From: Tachypleus tridentatus
Taxonomy: Eukaryota > Arthropoda > Merostomata > Xiphosura > Limulidae
Length of the DNA stretch: 64,000 nt
Reading direction: 5' to 3'
Assembly (NCBI RefSeq): GCF_004210375.1
Contig: NW_027467782.1
Location: 33,717,771 to 33,781,770, forward strand
The notes beneath the pieces were generated by a model. That model was given only the letters and a program-made list of their open reading frames with translations, ran no database searches and was not told the origin of the DNA. Of the stretch, positions 11,805 through 24,300 are shown piece by piece; position 1 is the stretch's first letter; each line of letters starts with the position of its first letter. A program made the translations under genes and the position numbers.

Positions 11805-14800
11805 CTAAGGTAATGTGAGTAGAGTGTGATTACTCTTATATTACCAACAATTTGTTTGAACCTTTGTATCAATAACTTTAATAAACATGGCATACTATTT
11901 CACTGATTAAGTAAACAAATTATGCATTACAAAGATAATTAGAGTTTTAAAATATTCAAAACATATTATGTAATAAATGTTCATTAAAAATAAAAAATGT
12001 GACAGCTGTTAAGATGAAAATTACACTTTATGAATTTGACATTAATGTGGTACTTATAAGATAACTATATGGAAGTATTATTTTACACAGCCTTTCATAC
12101 TGTTTTCTTCATACTTTTCTACAGACAATGTTGATGATAATTATGAAATTACAAAGTGTTAAAGACATGTTAAAAGGTCAACAGAAAATTCTGCAGTTTC
12201 AAACACTGGTAAAAGTTAAGGTAGCCTTGGATACCTTGTTTGACTAATATTTTGAATGCTAATGCACTGTCTTCTCATAAGTTTATAAGAACTGACCACA
12301 CCTTTTCAGCACGATATTAAAGCAGTAAAATGAAGTAAATAACACCCAGAATTTGCCTTTATCAGACCCAATTTAAATTCATCTGATCTATTTAGGATGT
12401 GTGTGTGTTGATGTGCATCACCACTGAATATACCCCAAATCAGTCATTTTCTGACCTCAACAAAGTATTTGGTTATTTCAAAATCAGATTTGATACACTA
12501 GCCAAAGAATACTATAAAAAACAGAAACAAGAAACAGTCTCATCTTTACCTGACACACCATCTCATGTGCACCAGACAAAACAATATCACCAAACAAGAA
12601 GCATCACAATGTAATTTGAAAAACAATTAGTCAACATGACTGTAATCCATCATTACTACACAACCTGTGTGAGGAAATTAGTCACTCACACAATCAGCAG
12701 AACTTCACAAGTAGCATGGAAATTTCTAAGGCAGACATAAAGACAGCTTTCTGTGCAAGACATGAACTGCCTCTAAAAAGATTAATTTTTGATTACTGAA
12801 TATTGAAGATGGTAATAATTGGACACACAAGTTGATTATTTTCATAAAATTAATTGATTACTTTGCATGAAACTAACTCATGTATCAATTCTCATTCTGA
12901 TTAAGAAATTTTGAAATTTAACCATGAATTTTGCAACAAGTTATTTTATGGTCTGGCCTAAAGCTAAGCAATGTAAATCTAATTCAGATAGTCAAAGTGA
13001 GAGAAAAATAGTGCCACCATCAACACAGATAACCATTTATTTTAGTTTCTGTTCATATACATTAAAATTACAAATGGTTGATATAAATAAATCAACTTTT
13101 TTTAGACTGTTTGCAAATTTTTAACACTGCTTCCACAAGCCAGACACCCAGGATTTGTGCTGAATGGCTATCCTTAATAAATAACATCATTCTAGAATGA
13201 GCTAAAACTCACTTTTAGTTTTCTGGTTGAACAAAAATCTCCTACAAAGTTTTATGAAAAAAATATGCAGATTTAGTAATGCTATTGAAAGTTTTTGACT
13301 CCCATAGTACACAGTAGTAAACTTGGAAGATGTGTATGTTATGTTATTAACTATTTGTTCTCATTCTTGCTTTTTGTTTTCAGAGTAGGTACAAAGGCCA
13401 TGACCTTCACATCAGTGGGATAATTCTCATCTAGCTATTTCAAAAGTTTGTTCTTCAATCTATCTTTCATTTCTTTAAACATCATTGACTAGAATATCAG
13501 AGCAAGTATAACTTTTCTGGCAAAACTTGTTGCACATTATTGGCATATGAGAATAGTTTTGTATTATCAGATTTAATTGTATTTCCAGTCATGTTCATAA
13601 GATCATCTGGATCTCCTGGAAGTAATGTAGTACTAAAAATCCTTAATCCTGCCATGCAGAATGCAAGCAATCAACTGTTCTTTTCAAGAGCACTGAAACT
13701 TGATGCTTTTCATCGAGCTTCTTGATTTGGAAAGTTTAATGTTGTTGTGCATTCAATACCAAATTGAATCGGCATTGCTCCTGTGCCATGTTGAAATACC
13801 ACAACGTCTTGCTTTTACACTTCAATTCTTGGATTATCTGCATCATTCATTCAGTGTCACAAACTCCATGGGATCCTCAGAAGTTCTGCTAGACATTTCG
13901 TCTTGGCACTCTCAGTGGAATAGATGAATCAGTCCTTTATTTTCTCTTTCTTCATACTTTTAAATTACCTTGCAGTTCTTTCACACCTGTTTTTATGCAA
14001 TTTTGACCTCTAGGTCTGAACCATTACATCTACACTGTCACTTTGAACTTACAAGTCACTTTCTTCTTTTCCTGTATCAATGTTACTTTATCAATACAGG
14101 ATCAGCACACTTAATCACTGAATGTTGTAGCATGTTGACATCTGTTTTGTGGCCAGCTGTAGATCAAATTTTCACAAAGTGTGCAACAGTTATCTGTATT
14201 TTGGCCAATCAGGTTTTGGTAAAGGTATCAACCAATTAACTAAAGATCGAAGTGACTGCAAAGTGCAATTATCTACCCATGCTGTTTTTGGTCTTGTATC
14301 TGATTTTGTTTTAATGAAAAACTATTTAATATTATAAAAACTAGTTTTTCATAGTTTAAAACTTGCACATAAAGAGTCATTAATACAATTAAGTTATTAA
14401 GAGAAGTACTTGCCCTGTTAAGTGCTCTTGAAGCTTTACTAGTTGCTTCACGTGTACAAGTGACAGTAAGAATAAAACCATAATAACCTGTAGGACTCAC
14501 TCAACCACTAGAAATACCTTTTCTGATTACAATAGAGCCACAATTCGAAGCACGTTTTCACCATTGCCTTTAAAGTCTAAAATTGTAAATTTACAATTTA
14601 TGTAGTCCCAACTTATAAGTTTTATACTAATAATTTCATTTTAAAATGTTGTCCAAATCTACTTACACAATTCGGCAGACACTACTTGTAATGAGAATGA
14701 ACAATTATTAATTATGTGGTTAACTAACTCGTTTTCGTATTAACCCTCACAGACCAGCATTAGGCTTAGCAGCTACGATAAATTCAAGTTACAGTACATT

Positions 14801-15324
14801 TTTACAAGTACAAATATTGCACTGGTTTATATTTACAATGTCCTTGTACACGACAATAAAATTTAAATATGTTTCACTTTTTTTTCTTCTTGTAAATTTT
14901 CTTTCCTGATTCGTTTGGTTTTCCTTGGGGTGATCACTTCACATAAATAAATCTATAAACATTTTACTGCATCATATCTTTTAACCCCAACGTATTGAAT
15001 GCAATATTTTGCTTGAAAATTGTCAGTGACCTGCGTAGTAAGCTACATGTGTTATCGAGCGACCTCTACAATTCCAAAAGTGCCAAGCGAATCTGCAAGA
15101 AAATTCTCGTCATATTAAGAATATTAAAAAGCGTACGTATGCTTATATTCTTGTCATTGTTAGTAGAATGGAATATTTTGTAATTCTAGCAGTATTATGA
15201 GATTAAAAGGTGACAAATAGGACTTGGATGATATCACAATAGTTGTCTCCAGATCTAAGGTAAGTAATTAATGTGATTTTAATCTGTAATGTTTAATATT
15301 GCATTAGTACTAAAACTGGCGCTC
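11805..15324. other. AT-rich non-coding stretch
   Basis: Upstream ZC3H15 exons were expected here on the minus strand, but none could be supported. A Lys/Arg-rich reading at about 14868-14932 (minus) faintly recalls the N-terminus but has no start codon. No RNA gene or repeat family was recognised. Confidence 0.5.
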
Positions 15325-15335
15325 ATGCCCACGAA
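15325..15335 (+). repeat. Target-site duplication, left copy
   Basis: atgcccacgaa directly precedes the SINE and is repeated exactly at 15611-15621, directly after its tail. Confidence 0.9.
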
Positions 15336-15610
15336 GGCCCGGCATGGCCTAGCGCGTAAGGCGTGTGACTCGTAATCCGAGGGTCGCGGGTTCGCGCCCG
15401 CGTCGCGCTAAACATGTTCGCCCTCCCAGCCGTGGGGGTGTATAATGTTACGGTCAATCTCACTATTCGTTGGTAAAGAGTAGCCCAAGAGTTGGCGGTG
15501 GGTGGGGATGACTAGCTGCCTTCCCTCTAGTCTTACACTGCTAAATTAGGGACGGCTAGCACAGATAGCCCTCGAGTAGCTTTGTGCGAAATTCCCAAAC
15601 AAACAAACAA
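15336..15610 (+). repeat. Full-length SINE, first family, with perfect target-site duplications
   Basis: This is the best reference copy in the window. The head starts ggcccggcatggcctagcgc and has an A box and a B box (gggttcgcgcccgcg). The body then runs through 'taaagagtagcccaagagttggcg' and 'gctagcacagatagccctcg' to 'gcgaaattcccaaac' and an (aaac) tail. An 11-bp duplication (15325-15335 and 15611-15621) brackets it. The head most resembles a tRNA-Thr with anticodon CGT (ctcgtaa in the loop position), by inference. Such SINEs are transcribed by RNA polymerase III and moved by a partner LINE. Confidence 0.95.
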
Positions 15611-15899
15611 ATGCCCACGAAATGTGTAAAGCTAAAATTCTACGTCGGATGTTGATCAAAGCTGGTAGTAGCGGTAGTTGTGAGTTTATTATTGCAATTA
15701 CAAACTATAAATTAAAGTACTTCAAAGTGTATATGAGATTGGGATAAATGGCTCATTTATTATTTGAGTTCATATTGTTTTGTGATACAATAACTTGTAA
15801 GTTACTCAAAATTTCGAATACAAAGACTTACATTTTCAAAGCAGTATAGTTTTGTAATAAACTTTTCAAATTCCGAGTGAAAATTCGTTGGATATCAGT

Positions 15900-16026
15900 T
15901 TGTTTGTTTGTTCAGAATTAAGCACAAAGCTGCACAATGTGCTATCTGTGCTCTGCCTACCATGAGCTTCGAAACCCGGGTTTTAGTGGTGTGAGCCTGC
16001 AAACAAACCGCTGTACCATTTGAAGC
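15900..16026 (-). repeat. SINE, second family, with 12-bp target-site duplications
   Basis: On the minus strand it reads tggtacagcggtttgtttgc (A-box-like), gggtttcgaagc (B box), a short body and an (aaac) tail. The 12-bp sequence ttggatatcagt flanks it exactly at 15888-15899 and 16027-16038. At 127 bp it is much shorter than the first family, and it has a different tRNA head. Confidence 0.9.
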
Positions 16027-16038
16027 TTGGATATCAGT

Positions 16039-16559
16039 ATGAGCACCTTTCTAAAATCTAAATTGTATTTCATTAGGTGTCAACTAAGTCCTAAAACGTA
16101 ACCTTAAGAATATTAGCAATAGAAATAATACATTTAGCAGATTAAGAATAAAATATTAGTTCTTAAAGCTATAGTCTTTGATTGACAATGTAGTACCAAA
16201 GAAACTGCTGTTGTGGCATATAACACAACTCATTAAGGATGTTCATTCGAAGCATTCAATTTCACACACACACACACATATATACATACATTCTTTTGGG
16301 ATCACTGGCCATTAATAGGAAGCCAAAGGGTCTGATATTAATGAAGATGAAAAAAGTTCTTAAACTGTTCAGTTACTTATTTTGCTTATGCTTGTGACGT
16401 TTTTGGATAAAATACATATAATTTTCACAATAAAAGATTATTACTTAAATCTCAAATATTTGCGTATTTTATACAAATTTATTATAAAAACATTTTCAGC
16501 ATTTCAGTGTTGATTTGATAAAAATACACATGTACTGATTATACTTTATATATGTATAT
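16039..16559. other. Non-coding stretch with a short CA/TA microsatellite
   Basis: A (ca)n(ta)n run lies near 16263-16285. Nothing else was recognised. Confidence 0.6.
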
Positions 16560-16690
16560 ATTTGTTTGTTTGTTTTGAATTTCGTGCAAAACTGCTCGAG
16601 GGCTATCTGCGCTAGACATTCCTAATTTAGTAGTTTAAGACTAGAGGGAAGGCAGCTAGTCATCACCACCCAGCGCCAACTTTTGGGCTA
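16560..16690 (-). repeat. SINE first family, 3' half, joined to LINE A
   Basis: The (aaac) tail and the 3' body of the first SINE family are present on the minus strand. At about 16690, in the middle of the 'agttggcgctgggtgg' element, the sequence changes directly to reverse-transcriptase coding sequence of the neighbouring LINE in the same orientation. The head of the SINE is absent. Confidence 0.8.
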
Positions 16691-17117
16691 ATATTAGGTT
16701 TATTCGCTGGCTTTCCTTCCTTATAGAACATTAATATATTTGCAAGCTTCCAAGAAACTTGGATGTATCCTGAGGATAGTGATAAGTTAAAAAAGTGAAT
16801 TTAAGTGGTCAAACAATTTTGGAGTGCCCTTTTTTAGGAGGATAGCTTGTATTTCGTCTTCATCTGGTGCTTTGTTTTTTGTGTTTTTTATTGCTTCTAG
16901 TAATTCATGAAGGGATATTTCATTTGTTATTAATGTGCTTTCATAATCTGTATCGGAACTTGTATTTGTATCAGTTATGTTTACTGGAAAAATTGGCTCA
17001 AATTGATGTTTATTGTTTACTATGTGATTAGTGACTATTGTAGAAAAATGTATTCATATCTGGATCAGTGTGAGTTTCAAATATATTTTGGAGTTGATCT
17101 TTGAAAGCTTCGGCTAT

Positions 17118-17468
17118 TTATTTATTTGTGTGTGCTATAGTGTTATTATGTTCGAGTGGAGGATATTTCTTTGTGTTTGTGTTTTCATTTGTGAGTCTTT
17201 TAAGATGTGACCAGAATTTTTTCGAGTCAGTCTTATCATTTAGTTTATTGCAGTAATTGTCCCATTTATTTTGTTTTTGTTGTTTTATATGTGTTCTGAT
17301 GTGATTTCTAATGTTGTTTATTTGCGTTTTGGTTTCTCTGTTTCTTGTAATCATGTACTGGCTTCTTAATTGTCTTCGTTTTTTGATTATATTGATCATT
17401 TCTGTGGTGGGTTTACATGTGTTGTTTGTTGTTTTGGTATTGTTAACTTGGCTGCTTTCTGAAGGCAC
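17118..17468 (-). pseudogene. LINE A ORF2 linker between endonuclease and RT
   Basis: This frame overlaps the end of the endonuclease frame and continues the same protein in a shifted register: 'TEMINIIKKRRQLRSQYM' then 'KQNKWDNYCNKL' and 'SKKFWSHLKRLTNE'. That is the Arg/Lys-rich helical region found just before the RT in Jockey-like ORF2. LINE B carries the matching 'IHLIKERRKLRRQY' at the same place. A frameshift at about 17400-17460 separates the two pieces. Confidence 0.75.
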
Positions 17469-18286
17469 TCCGTAATTGTTTGACAGTAGTTATCCATTTC
17501 AATATGGGTTTTAACTTCTTTTATAACTTTATTAGGTAACAGGTTGTCTAATTCCTGTTTGTAATTTTGCCAATTTGCTTTTCTGTTATTAAATTTTTCT
17601 TTCCTAAGTGTTATATTTTTATGGGGGGCAAGATCAAAGACACAATATATTGGGAGGTGATCACTGTCAACATCCTTTCCCACTTGAAATTTTATCAATT
17701 TCTGGCTTAGGTTATATGTGCACATACACAGGTCTAGTATGTCACTGGAGTTAGTGGCATACGCTGTATGTGTGGGGGTGGTATCATTTACTAAAGCTAT
17801 ATTATTATCGTCTATGAATTTTATTAGATTTCTACCATTGGAATTTGAGCTTCGGCATCCAAAGGTAACATTTTTACTATTTAAGTCACCCATAACTATG
17901 GAGTTTTGGTTGTGGGAAAGGATGTTGCTAAGTAATGTTATATCTATTTGTTTGTTAGGTGAGCAGTAAATTCCTGCTACTGTTACTTCAGTTTTATTCC
18001 TTTGCAGGATATCTACAGTATCATGTTCATTGCTGCTGCTAAATTTAATTTCTATTACTGAAAGCTCCACTTTGTAGAAAAGCATTATGCCTCTGTTTTC
18101 ATCATTTTTATTTGTTCTGTCTTTTCTTATGGTTGAATAATTTGCTATTTTAAATCTATTGTTATTGTATATTAGAGTTTTGCTTACTATTATAATATGG
18201 GGGTTAGTTTCTTGTATTAGGTCTTCGATCTCATGTTTCTTGGAAGCTATTGCACCTTGGATGTTGATATATACTACTGTGAACAT
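17396..18286 (-). pseudogene. LINE A ORF2, apurinic-type endonuclease domain
   Basis: The 296-residue open stretch starts FTVVYINIQGAIASKK and carries the family landmarks in order: an N-terminal 'INIQG' strand, 'GIYCSPNKQ' near residue 106, 'GDLNSKN' near residue 133 and the catalytic 'DSDHLPIYCVF' near residue 209. This domain nicks the target DNA to prime reverse transcription. It ends by frameshift; the next frame (17118-17468, minus) continues with the basic linker to the RT. The starting Met is the one facing the preceding ORF1 end. The nearby LINE B carries the same domain. Confidence 0.85.
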
Positions 18287-18699
18287 TGTGCTGTGAGCAT
18301 GTATCCAGTAAGTGTTGATATTATGTCGGGTGTGATGTGTTTTTTGGAGATATTGATCAGTAGTTCAAAACAGTTAGTTGTCTGGTTTGGTTTAGTGTAT
18401 TCTGTTACGAATTCTGTAATTATGTTTTGATTATTGTTGTGAATAGGCTTGTTTTATCTGATGTGTTAATATTTGTTTCTTGTATGGTGGGGCTGTTTTC
18501 TTCTGGTTTTTGTGTTTGTGTTAAAGTGTTCTTGTCCTGGGTTTTAATGTTCTGCTCTTGCTGTTTGTGGGGTTGTTTTACTTTCAGCATTTACGTGGTT
18601 TTTGTTGTTTTATTGAATTCTGTTGATATGTCTGTTTTAGGTAAGCTGTTTGTATTAGGTTGGTTTTGTTCTGTTGGTGTTCTGATCTGATAAATACGT

Positions 18700-19290
18700 T
18701 GTTTTATTTGTTTGTATTTATCACATCCTTAGTAATTTGCTGTATGGGTTTGACCACAGTTACAACATTTAGGTGTTTCCTTATCTTTTTTTGCATTGGT
18801 TGATATGGTGTTCCCATACATCCGCAGCATCTCGGTGTTGCTAAGCAGGCTGCTGAGACATGCCCATATCTTTGGCAATTGTAGCATTGTGTTACAACAA
18901 CTACCGGAGTTTTCAGTTGCTCTACTTGGTATTTTTTATACCAAAGCATTATTCCATTATTTATTAATTTTTATATGTTGTAACTGTCGTCAATATCAAT
19001 GCGTATGAGATTCGTGGGTGCCTGTGTTTTCTTTGAGATTATACGTTCTATTTTATTGTGTGGAATGCCTTGTTCATCTAAAGCTTGTGTGACTGATTCT
19101 AAGTTAATGGTCTAGTGAACCCCTCTTACCACAATGGCTTTAGGCTGCTGCTTACTTCCTGGAAGGTGAATTTTAATTTTTCCTGGTTTTAAGGTATCTG
19201 CTGGCCCCTACTTTACTAATCTGTTAAGGTTAGCTACGTCATGCCCTTGAACAAAGACACCACTTCTGGGCAGACGCTTAATATTAACTG
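18700..19290 (-). pseudogene. LINE A ORF1 (gag-like, CCHC zinc knuckles)
   Basis: The frame before the knuckles carries an RNA-binding gag-like stretch ('PKAIVVRGVH', then 'DEQGIPHNKIERI'). The knuckle region follows as CYNCQRYGHVSAAC (C-x2-C-x4-H-x4-C) with further Cys pairs after it. This protein coats the LINE RNA in the retrotransposition particle. The frame has at least one in-frame stop, between the RNA-binding and knuckle parts, and continues only in pieces downstream, so it is not functional. Confidence 0.75.
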
Positions 19291-19295
19291 TGGTT

Positions 19296-20689
19296 AATTA
19301 AGTTACTTTTATTATTGTGGTAAGTAAACTTGGCAACAAAACTTAGCTTGTAATACAAATTTGGAAATTATATAGTTTTAATTTCCTAGTTTTATGGACA
19401 ACATTTAAAATGTCTTCAATTTTCCATTGTTTCAGAATTGTGATATTTGCATTTTAAGTATTTCCTCTTTTCTCATTTATTGACCACTTCTTGAAGAACT
19501 ACAAAATTTGACATAAGTCGCTCATTGTAATATTGTTATTACTCAAACAAAGTATAATTTTTTTTATAGCCTTCAATCTTATTTGGTTACAGAGCTATAA
19601 ACTAGAAAATCAAGTCCCTTTAGCCACACCCATAATTAAGTTTTCTCTTTCACAAGTTTCCAATATTTAGTTCTCTTTGATATTTAAAACTATATTACTT
19701 TTAACCAACAGAAATCCAAATATTATATTACATAATTTTCTGTACAGGAGTTTGTTTATTTTGCTTCCAGTGCAAATTTTATTCCCACAGGAAACACATT
19801 GGCAAGTTTAGCTAAATTTTTATTGGGTCTTACTGAATGGTAAGAAAGCCAGAAAATTTTGATAGTCCTAGGACAATATGTGCTTTAAGCATGTTATTTT
19901 GTATTCTTTGTTGCAATTTTGATTATCTAAAAATCATTTAGTGCAGTAATACCATTATAATAATAGTTTTAATTGAGAGTTGATAAAAAAGGCCCAGGTA
20001 AATACTATATTTCTAGTTTTCATGTGTACTATTTATTATTATAAAGGTAAATAAAATATAAGTTTTAGATTACGTTAAATAAAAAAAAAAAAAACGTTTT
20101 CCTGTGGTATGCTCATTAGTAACCAATGCATTACATAATTTCTTCAGGTAACATAAGCTACATGTTTACAAAGTGGTTCACAACTTGTGTGGTGATATCA
20201 TTAGTTAGACACAGTTCAAAGAGCAATAAAATTTAAGCATAAATATACATATATTGTTAAGGGCTTAAAGCTATTTAAGATAGTCAAATGTATCGTGAAG
20301 TCATTCTTGAAAATAAAAAGGGCAATATGTTTTCTTTTCACGGTATATGAGGTGTAGAGTTAGAATGGGGAAAATAACATAACACGTAAAGTTTTACTGA
20401 AAAAACACATTGAAATTCCAGTGCAATTACCCACCCTTTTTCACAGTTATAGCTATTTTTCATATGATTTCCTTCTCGTGCACAGATTGTCACTCACTAC
20501 TAGCTGTGAATTACTATCTAATTGCACATGTATGCCACATGTGTAAATTAGCATTCAACAACTCTCCACCAGTATGAGTGTAACACATCCTTTTTCTGAT
20601 ATTTATATTACCACATCAACCTGCCACAATCAAGGCAGGTTATCTTGATTGCAGGGTATAGCCATACATTACAAACCCTCTCAGATATT
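19296..20689. other. Non-coding stretch between two LINEs
   Basis: AT-rich with a poly(A) run near 20080. No exon, RNA gene or known repeat was recognised. The last few hundred bases may be degraded LINE sequence upstream of the gag end at 20690. Confidence 0.5.
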
Positions 20690-21350
20690 TCCAGTGTCAG
20701 TGTTTCGGTCGCTCAAAGACGTCATGTTGTGGTTCATTGAACTGTGCTCATTCTTGCCCAGAATGGTTAGAAGAAAAAAGAGATGCATCATTTGAAAACG
20801 ATTTATAACATTACTTATCCTGAGGCTTGAAAATTGCTGTCCAGCACTTCATCTCAGATGTATGGCTGCTGCATGTCATCCCACAACTACAGTGGGAGTG
20901 CAGACAGATATCTCTGTGTCTCCAAAAGAATCATTCTCAAACCAAATGAAAAGGATTTTGACCTGCATTGTTAAAAAGTTGATGAATTAGCAACATCCAT
21001 CTCTGTCCCTAACATACATTCCAGCAAATCCCAAGATCCACTTTCTCTGGTTCTGGGTACAGGCATTTCTTTGGGTGCATCACCTTCTCCCACCACAAGA
21101 TGCAAAAGGATCATTTGTTCTTGTCCCCAGTCACTGGAATCCTCTTTAAACAGCATAGACCTACCCAATTGACCCAGGACAGGATCCATGGAGGTTGACA
21201 GACCTCCCTCAAATAAAAGACAGTAAAGAACAAAAGACATGGACGAAAACAGAAGGGTTCTCCACCCAACTTCCTTGCACATGAGTAATAATGTCCAACT
21301 TGATACAATGGAACTGTCGAGGTTTACGTTGTAATCTGGATGACATCAAA
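20690..21350 (+). mobile_element. LINE E: gag C-terminus and first residues of the endonuclease
   Basis: The plus strand, in several frames, shows gag C-terminal landmarks of an R1/Jockey-type LINE: a Cys-rich end with 'CPEW', 'YNITYPEA', 'TTTVGVQTDISVSP' and 'MEVDRPPS'. At 21291 a new frame opens with SNLIQWNCRGLRCNLDDIKT, the usual start of the endonuclease of ORF2. After DDIKT the sequence passes into the 63-bp array. The gag part has frameshifts and stops; the element has no recognisable 3' part on the far side of the array. Confidence 0.75.
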
Positions 21351-24300
21351 ACACAGCATCTTGAATCTATCTCTGTTCTGATTACTAGTGTTAGTATATG
21401 TCTAGTTGTAACTTTACAACATCTTGAATCTATCTCTGTTCTGATTACTAGTGTTAGTATATGTCTAGTTGTAACTTTACAACATCTTGAATCTATCTCT
21501 GTTCTGATTACTAGTGTTAGTATATGTCTAGTTGTAACTTTACAACATCTTGAATCTATCTCTGTTCTGATTACTAGTGTTAGTATATGTCTAGTTGTAA
21601 CTTTACAACATCTTGAATCTATCTCTGTTCTGATTACTAGTGTTAGTATATGTCTAGTTGTAACTTTACAACATCTTGAATCTATCTCTGTTCTGATTAC
21701 TAGTGTTAGTATATGTCTAGTTGTAACTTTACAACATCTTGAATCTATCTCTGTTCTGATTACTAGTGTTAGTATATGTCTAGTTGTAACTTTACAACAT
21801 CTTGAATCTATCTCTGTTCTGATTACTAGTGTTAGTATATGTCTAGTTGTAACTTTACAACATCTTGAATCTATCTCTGTTCTGATTACTAGTGTTAGTA
21901 TATGTCTAGTTGTAACCTTACAACATCTTGAATCTATCTCTGTTCTGATTACTAGTGTTAGTATATGTCTAGTTGTAACTTTACAACATCTTGAATCTAT
22001 CTCTGTTCTGATTACTAGTGTTAGTATATGTCTAGTTGTAACTTTACAACATCTTGAATCTATCTCTGTTCTGATTACTAGTGTTAGTATATGTCTAGTT
22101 GTAACTTTACAACATCTTGAATCTATCTCTGTTCTGATTACTAGTGTTAGTATATGTCTAGTTGTAACTTTACAACATCTTGAATCTATCTCTGTTCTGA
22201 TTACTAGTGTTAGTATATGTCTAGTTGTAACTTTACAACATCTTGAATCTATCTCTGTTCTGATTACTAGTGTTAGTATATGTCTAGTTGTAACTTTACA
22301 ACATCTTGAATCTATCTCTGTTCTGATTACTAGTGTTAGTATATGTCTAGTTGTAACTTTACAACATCTTGAATCTATCTCTGTTCTGATTACTAGTGTT
22401 AGTATATGTCTAGTTGTAACTTTACAACATCTTGAATCTATCTCTGTTCTGATTACTAGTGTTAGTATATGTCTAGTTGTAACTTTACAACATCTTGAAT
22501 CTATCTCTGTTCTGATTACTAGTGTTAGTATATGTCTAGTTGTAACTTTACAACATCTTGAATCTATCTCTGTTCTGATTACTAGTGTTAGTATATGTCT
22601 AGTTGTAACTTTACAACATCTTGAATCTATCTCTGTTCTGATTACTAGTGTTAGTATATGTCTAGTTGTAACTTTACAACATCTTGAATCTATCTCTGTT
22701 CTGATTACTAGTGTTAGTATATGTCTAGTTGTAACTTTACAACATCTTGAATCTATCTCTGTTCTGATTACTAGTGTTAGTATATGTCTAGTTGTAACTT
22801 TACAACATCTTGAATCTATCTCTGTTCTGATTACTAGTGTTAGTATATGTCTAGTTGTAACTTTACAACATCTTGAATCTATCTCTGTTCTGATTACTAG
22901 TGTTAGTATATGTCTAGTTGTAACTTTACAACATCTTGAATCTATCTCTGTTCTGATTACTAGTGTTAGTATATGTCTAGTTGTAACTTTACAACATCTT
23001 GAATCTATCTCTGTTCTGATTACTAGTGTTAGTATATGTCTAGTTGTAACTTTACAACATCTTGAATCTATCTCTGTTCTGATTACTAGTGTTAGTATAT
23101 GTCTAGTTGTAACTTTACAACATCTTGAATCTATCTCTGTTCTGATTACTAGTGTTAGTATATGTCTAGTTGTAACTTTACAACATCTTGAATCTATCTC
23201 TGTTCTGATTACTAGTGTTAGTATATGTCTAGTTGTAACTTTACAACATCTTGAATCTATCTCTGTTCTGATTACTAGTGTTAGTATATGTCTAGTTGTA
23301 ACTTTACAACATCTTGAATCTATCTCTGTTCTGATTACTAGTGTTAGTATATGTCTAGTTGTAACTTTACAACATCTTGAATCTATCTCTGTTCTGATTA
23401 CTAGTGTTAGTATATGTCTAGTTGTAACTTTACAACATCTTGAATCTATCTCTGTTCTGATTACTAGTGTTAGTATATGTCTAGTTGTAACTTTACAACA
23501 TCTTGAATCTATCTCTGTTCTGATTACTAGTGTTAGTATATGTCTAGTTGTAACTTTACAACATCTTGAATCTATCTCTGTTCTGATTACTAGTGTTAGT
23601 ATATGTCTAGTTGTAACTTTACAACATCTTGAATCTATCTCTGTTCTGATTACTAGTGTTAGTATATGTCTAGTTGTAACTTTACAACATCTTGAATCTA
23701 TCTCTGTTCTGATTACTAGTGTTAGTATATGTCTAGTTGTAACTTTACAACATCTTGAATCTATCTCTGTTCTGATTACTAGTGTTAGTATATGTCTAGT
23801 TGTAACTTTACAACATCTTGAATCTATCTCTGTTCTGATTACTAGTGTTAGTATATGTCTAGTTGTAACTTTACAACATCTTGAATCTATCTCTGTTCTG
23901 ATTACTAGTGTTAGTATATGTCTAGTTGTAACTTTACAACATCTTGAATCTATCTCTGTTCTGATTACTAGTGTTAGTATATGTCTAGTTGTAACTTTAC
24001 AACATCTTGAATCTATCTCTGTTCTGATTACTAGTGTTAGTATATGTCTAGTTGTAACTTTACAACATCTTGAATCTATCTCTGTTCTGATTACTAGTGT
24101 TAGTATATGTCTAGTTGTAACTTTACAACATCTTGAATCTATCTCTGTTCTGATTACTAGTGTTAGTATATGTCTAGTTGTAACTTTACAACATCTTGAA
24201 TCTATCTCTGTTCTGATTACTAGTGTTAGTATATGTCTAGTTGTAACTTTACAACATCTTGAATCTATCTCTGTTCTGATTACTAGTGTTAGTATATGTC

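Larger units (their letters stand above)
16691..19295 (-). mobile_element. LINE A: Jockey-like non-LTR retrotransposon, 3'-truncated
   Basis: Reading 5' to 3' on the minus strand: gag-like ORF1 with zinc knuckles (about 19295-18300), APE-type endonuclease (18286-17396), linker, and the first part of the RT (reading to 'SWKLANILMFYKEGKPANKPN' at about 16700). The RT catalytic core and 3' end are missing; the element instead stops at half a SINE. ORF1 and ORF2 are each broken. The domain order and gag knuckles fit the Jockey group; the exact clade is not settled. Confidence 0.85.

Noticed and set aside
13540-14337. Series of overlapping 60-90-residue plus-strand frames as a gene
   Set aside because: No conserved motif, and the frames overlap in different registers without splice logic.
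14868-14932. Lys/Arg-rich minus-strand reading 'ITPRKTKRIRKENLQEEKKV' as the ZC3H15 first exon
   Set aside because: No start codon and only compositional likeness to the basic N-terminus; such readings are common in AT-rich DNA.
20971-21308. Minus-strand frames of 103 and 65 residues opposite the LINE gag end
   Set aside because: They are shadows of the plus-strand gag C-terminus, which has clear family landmarks.
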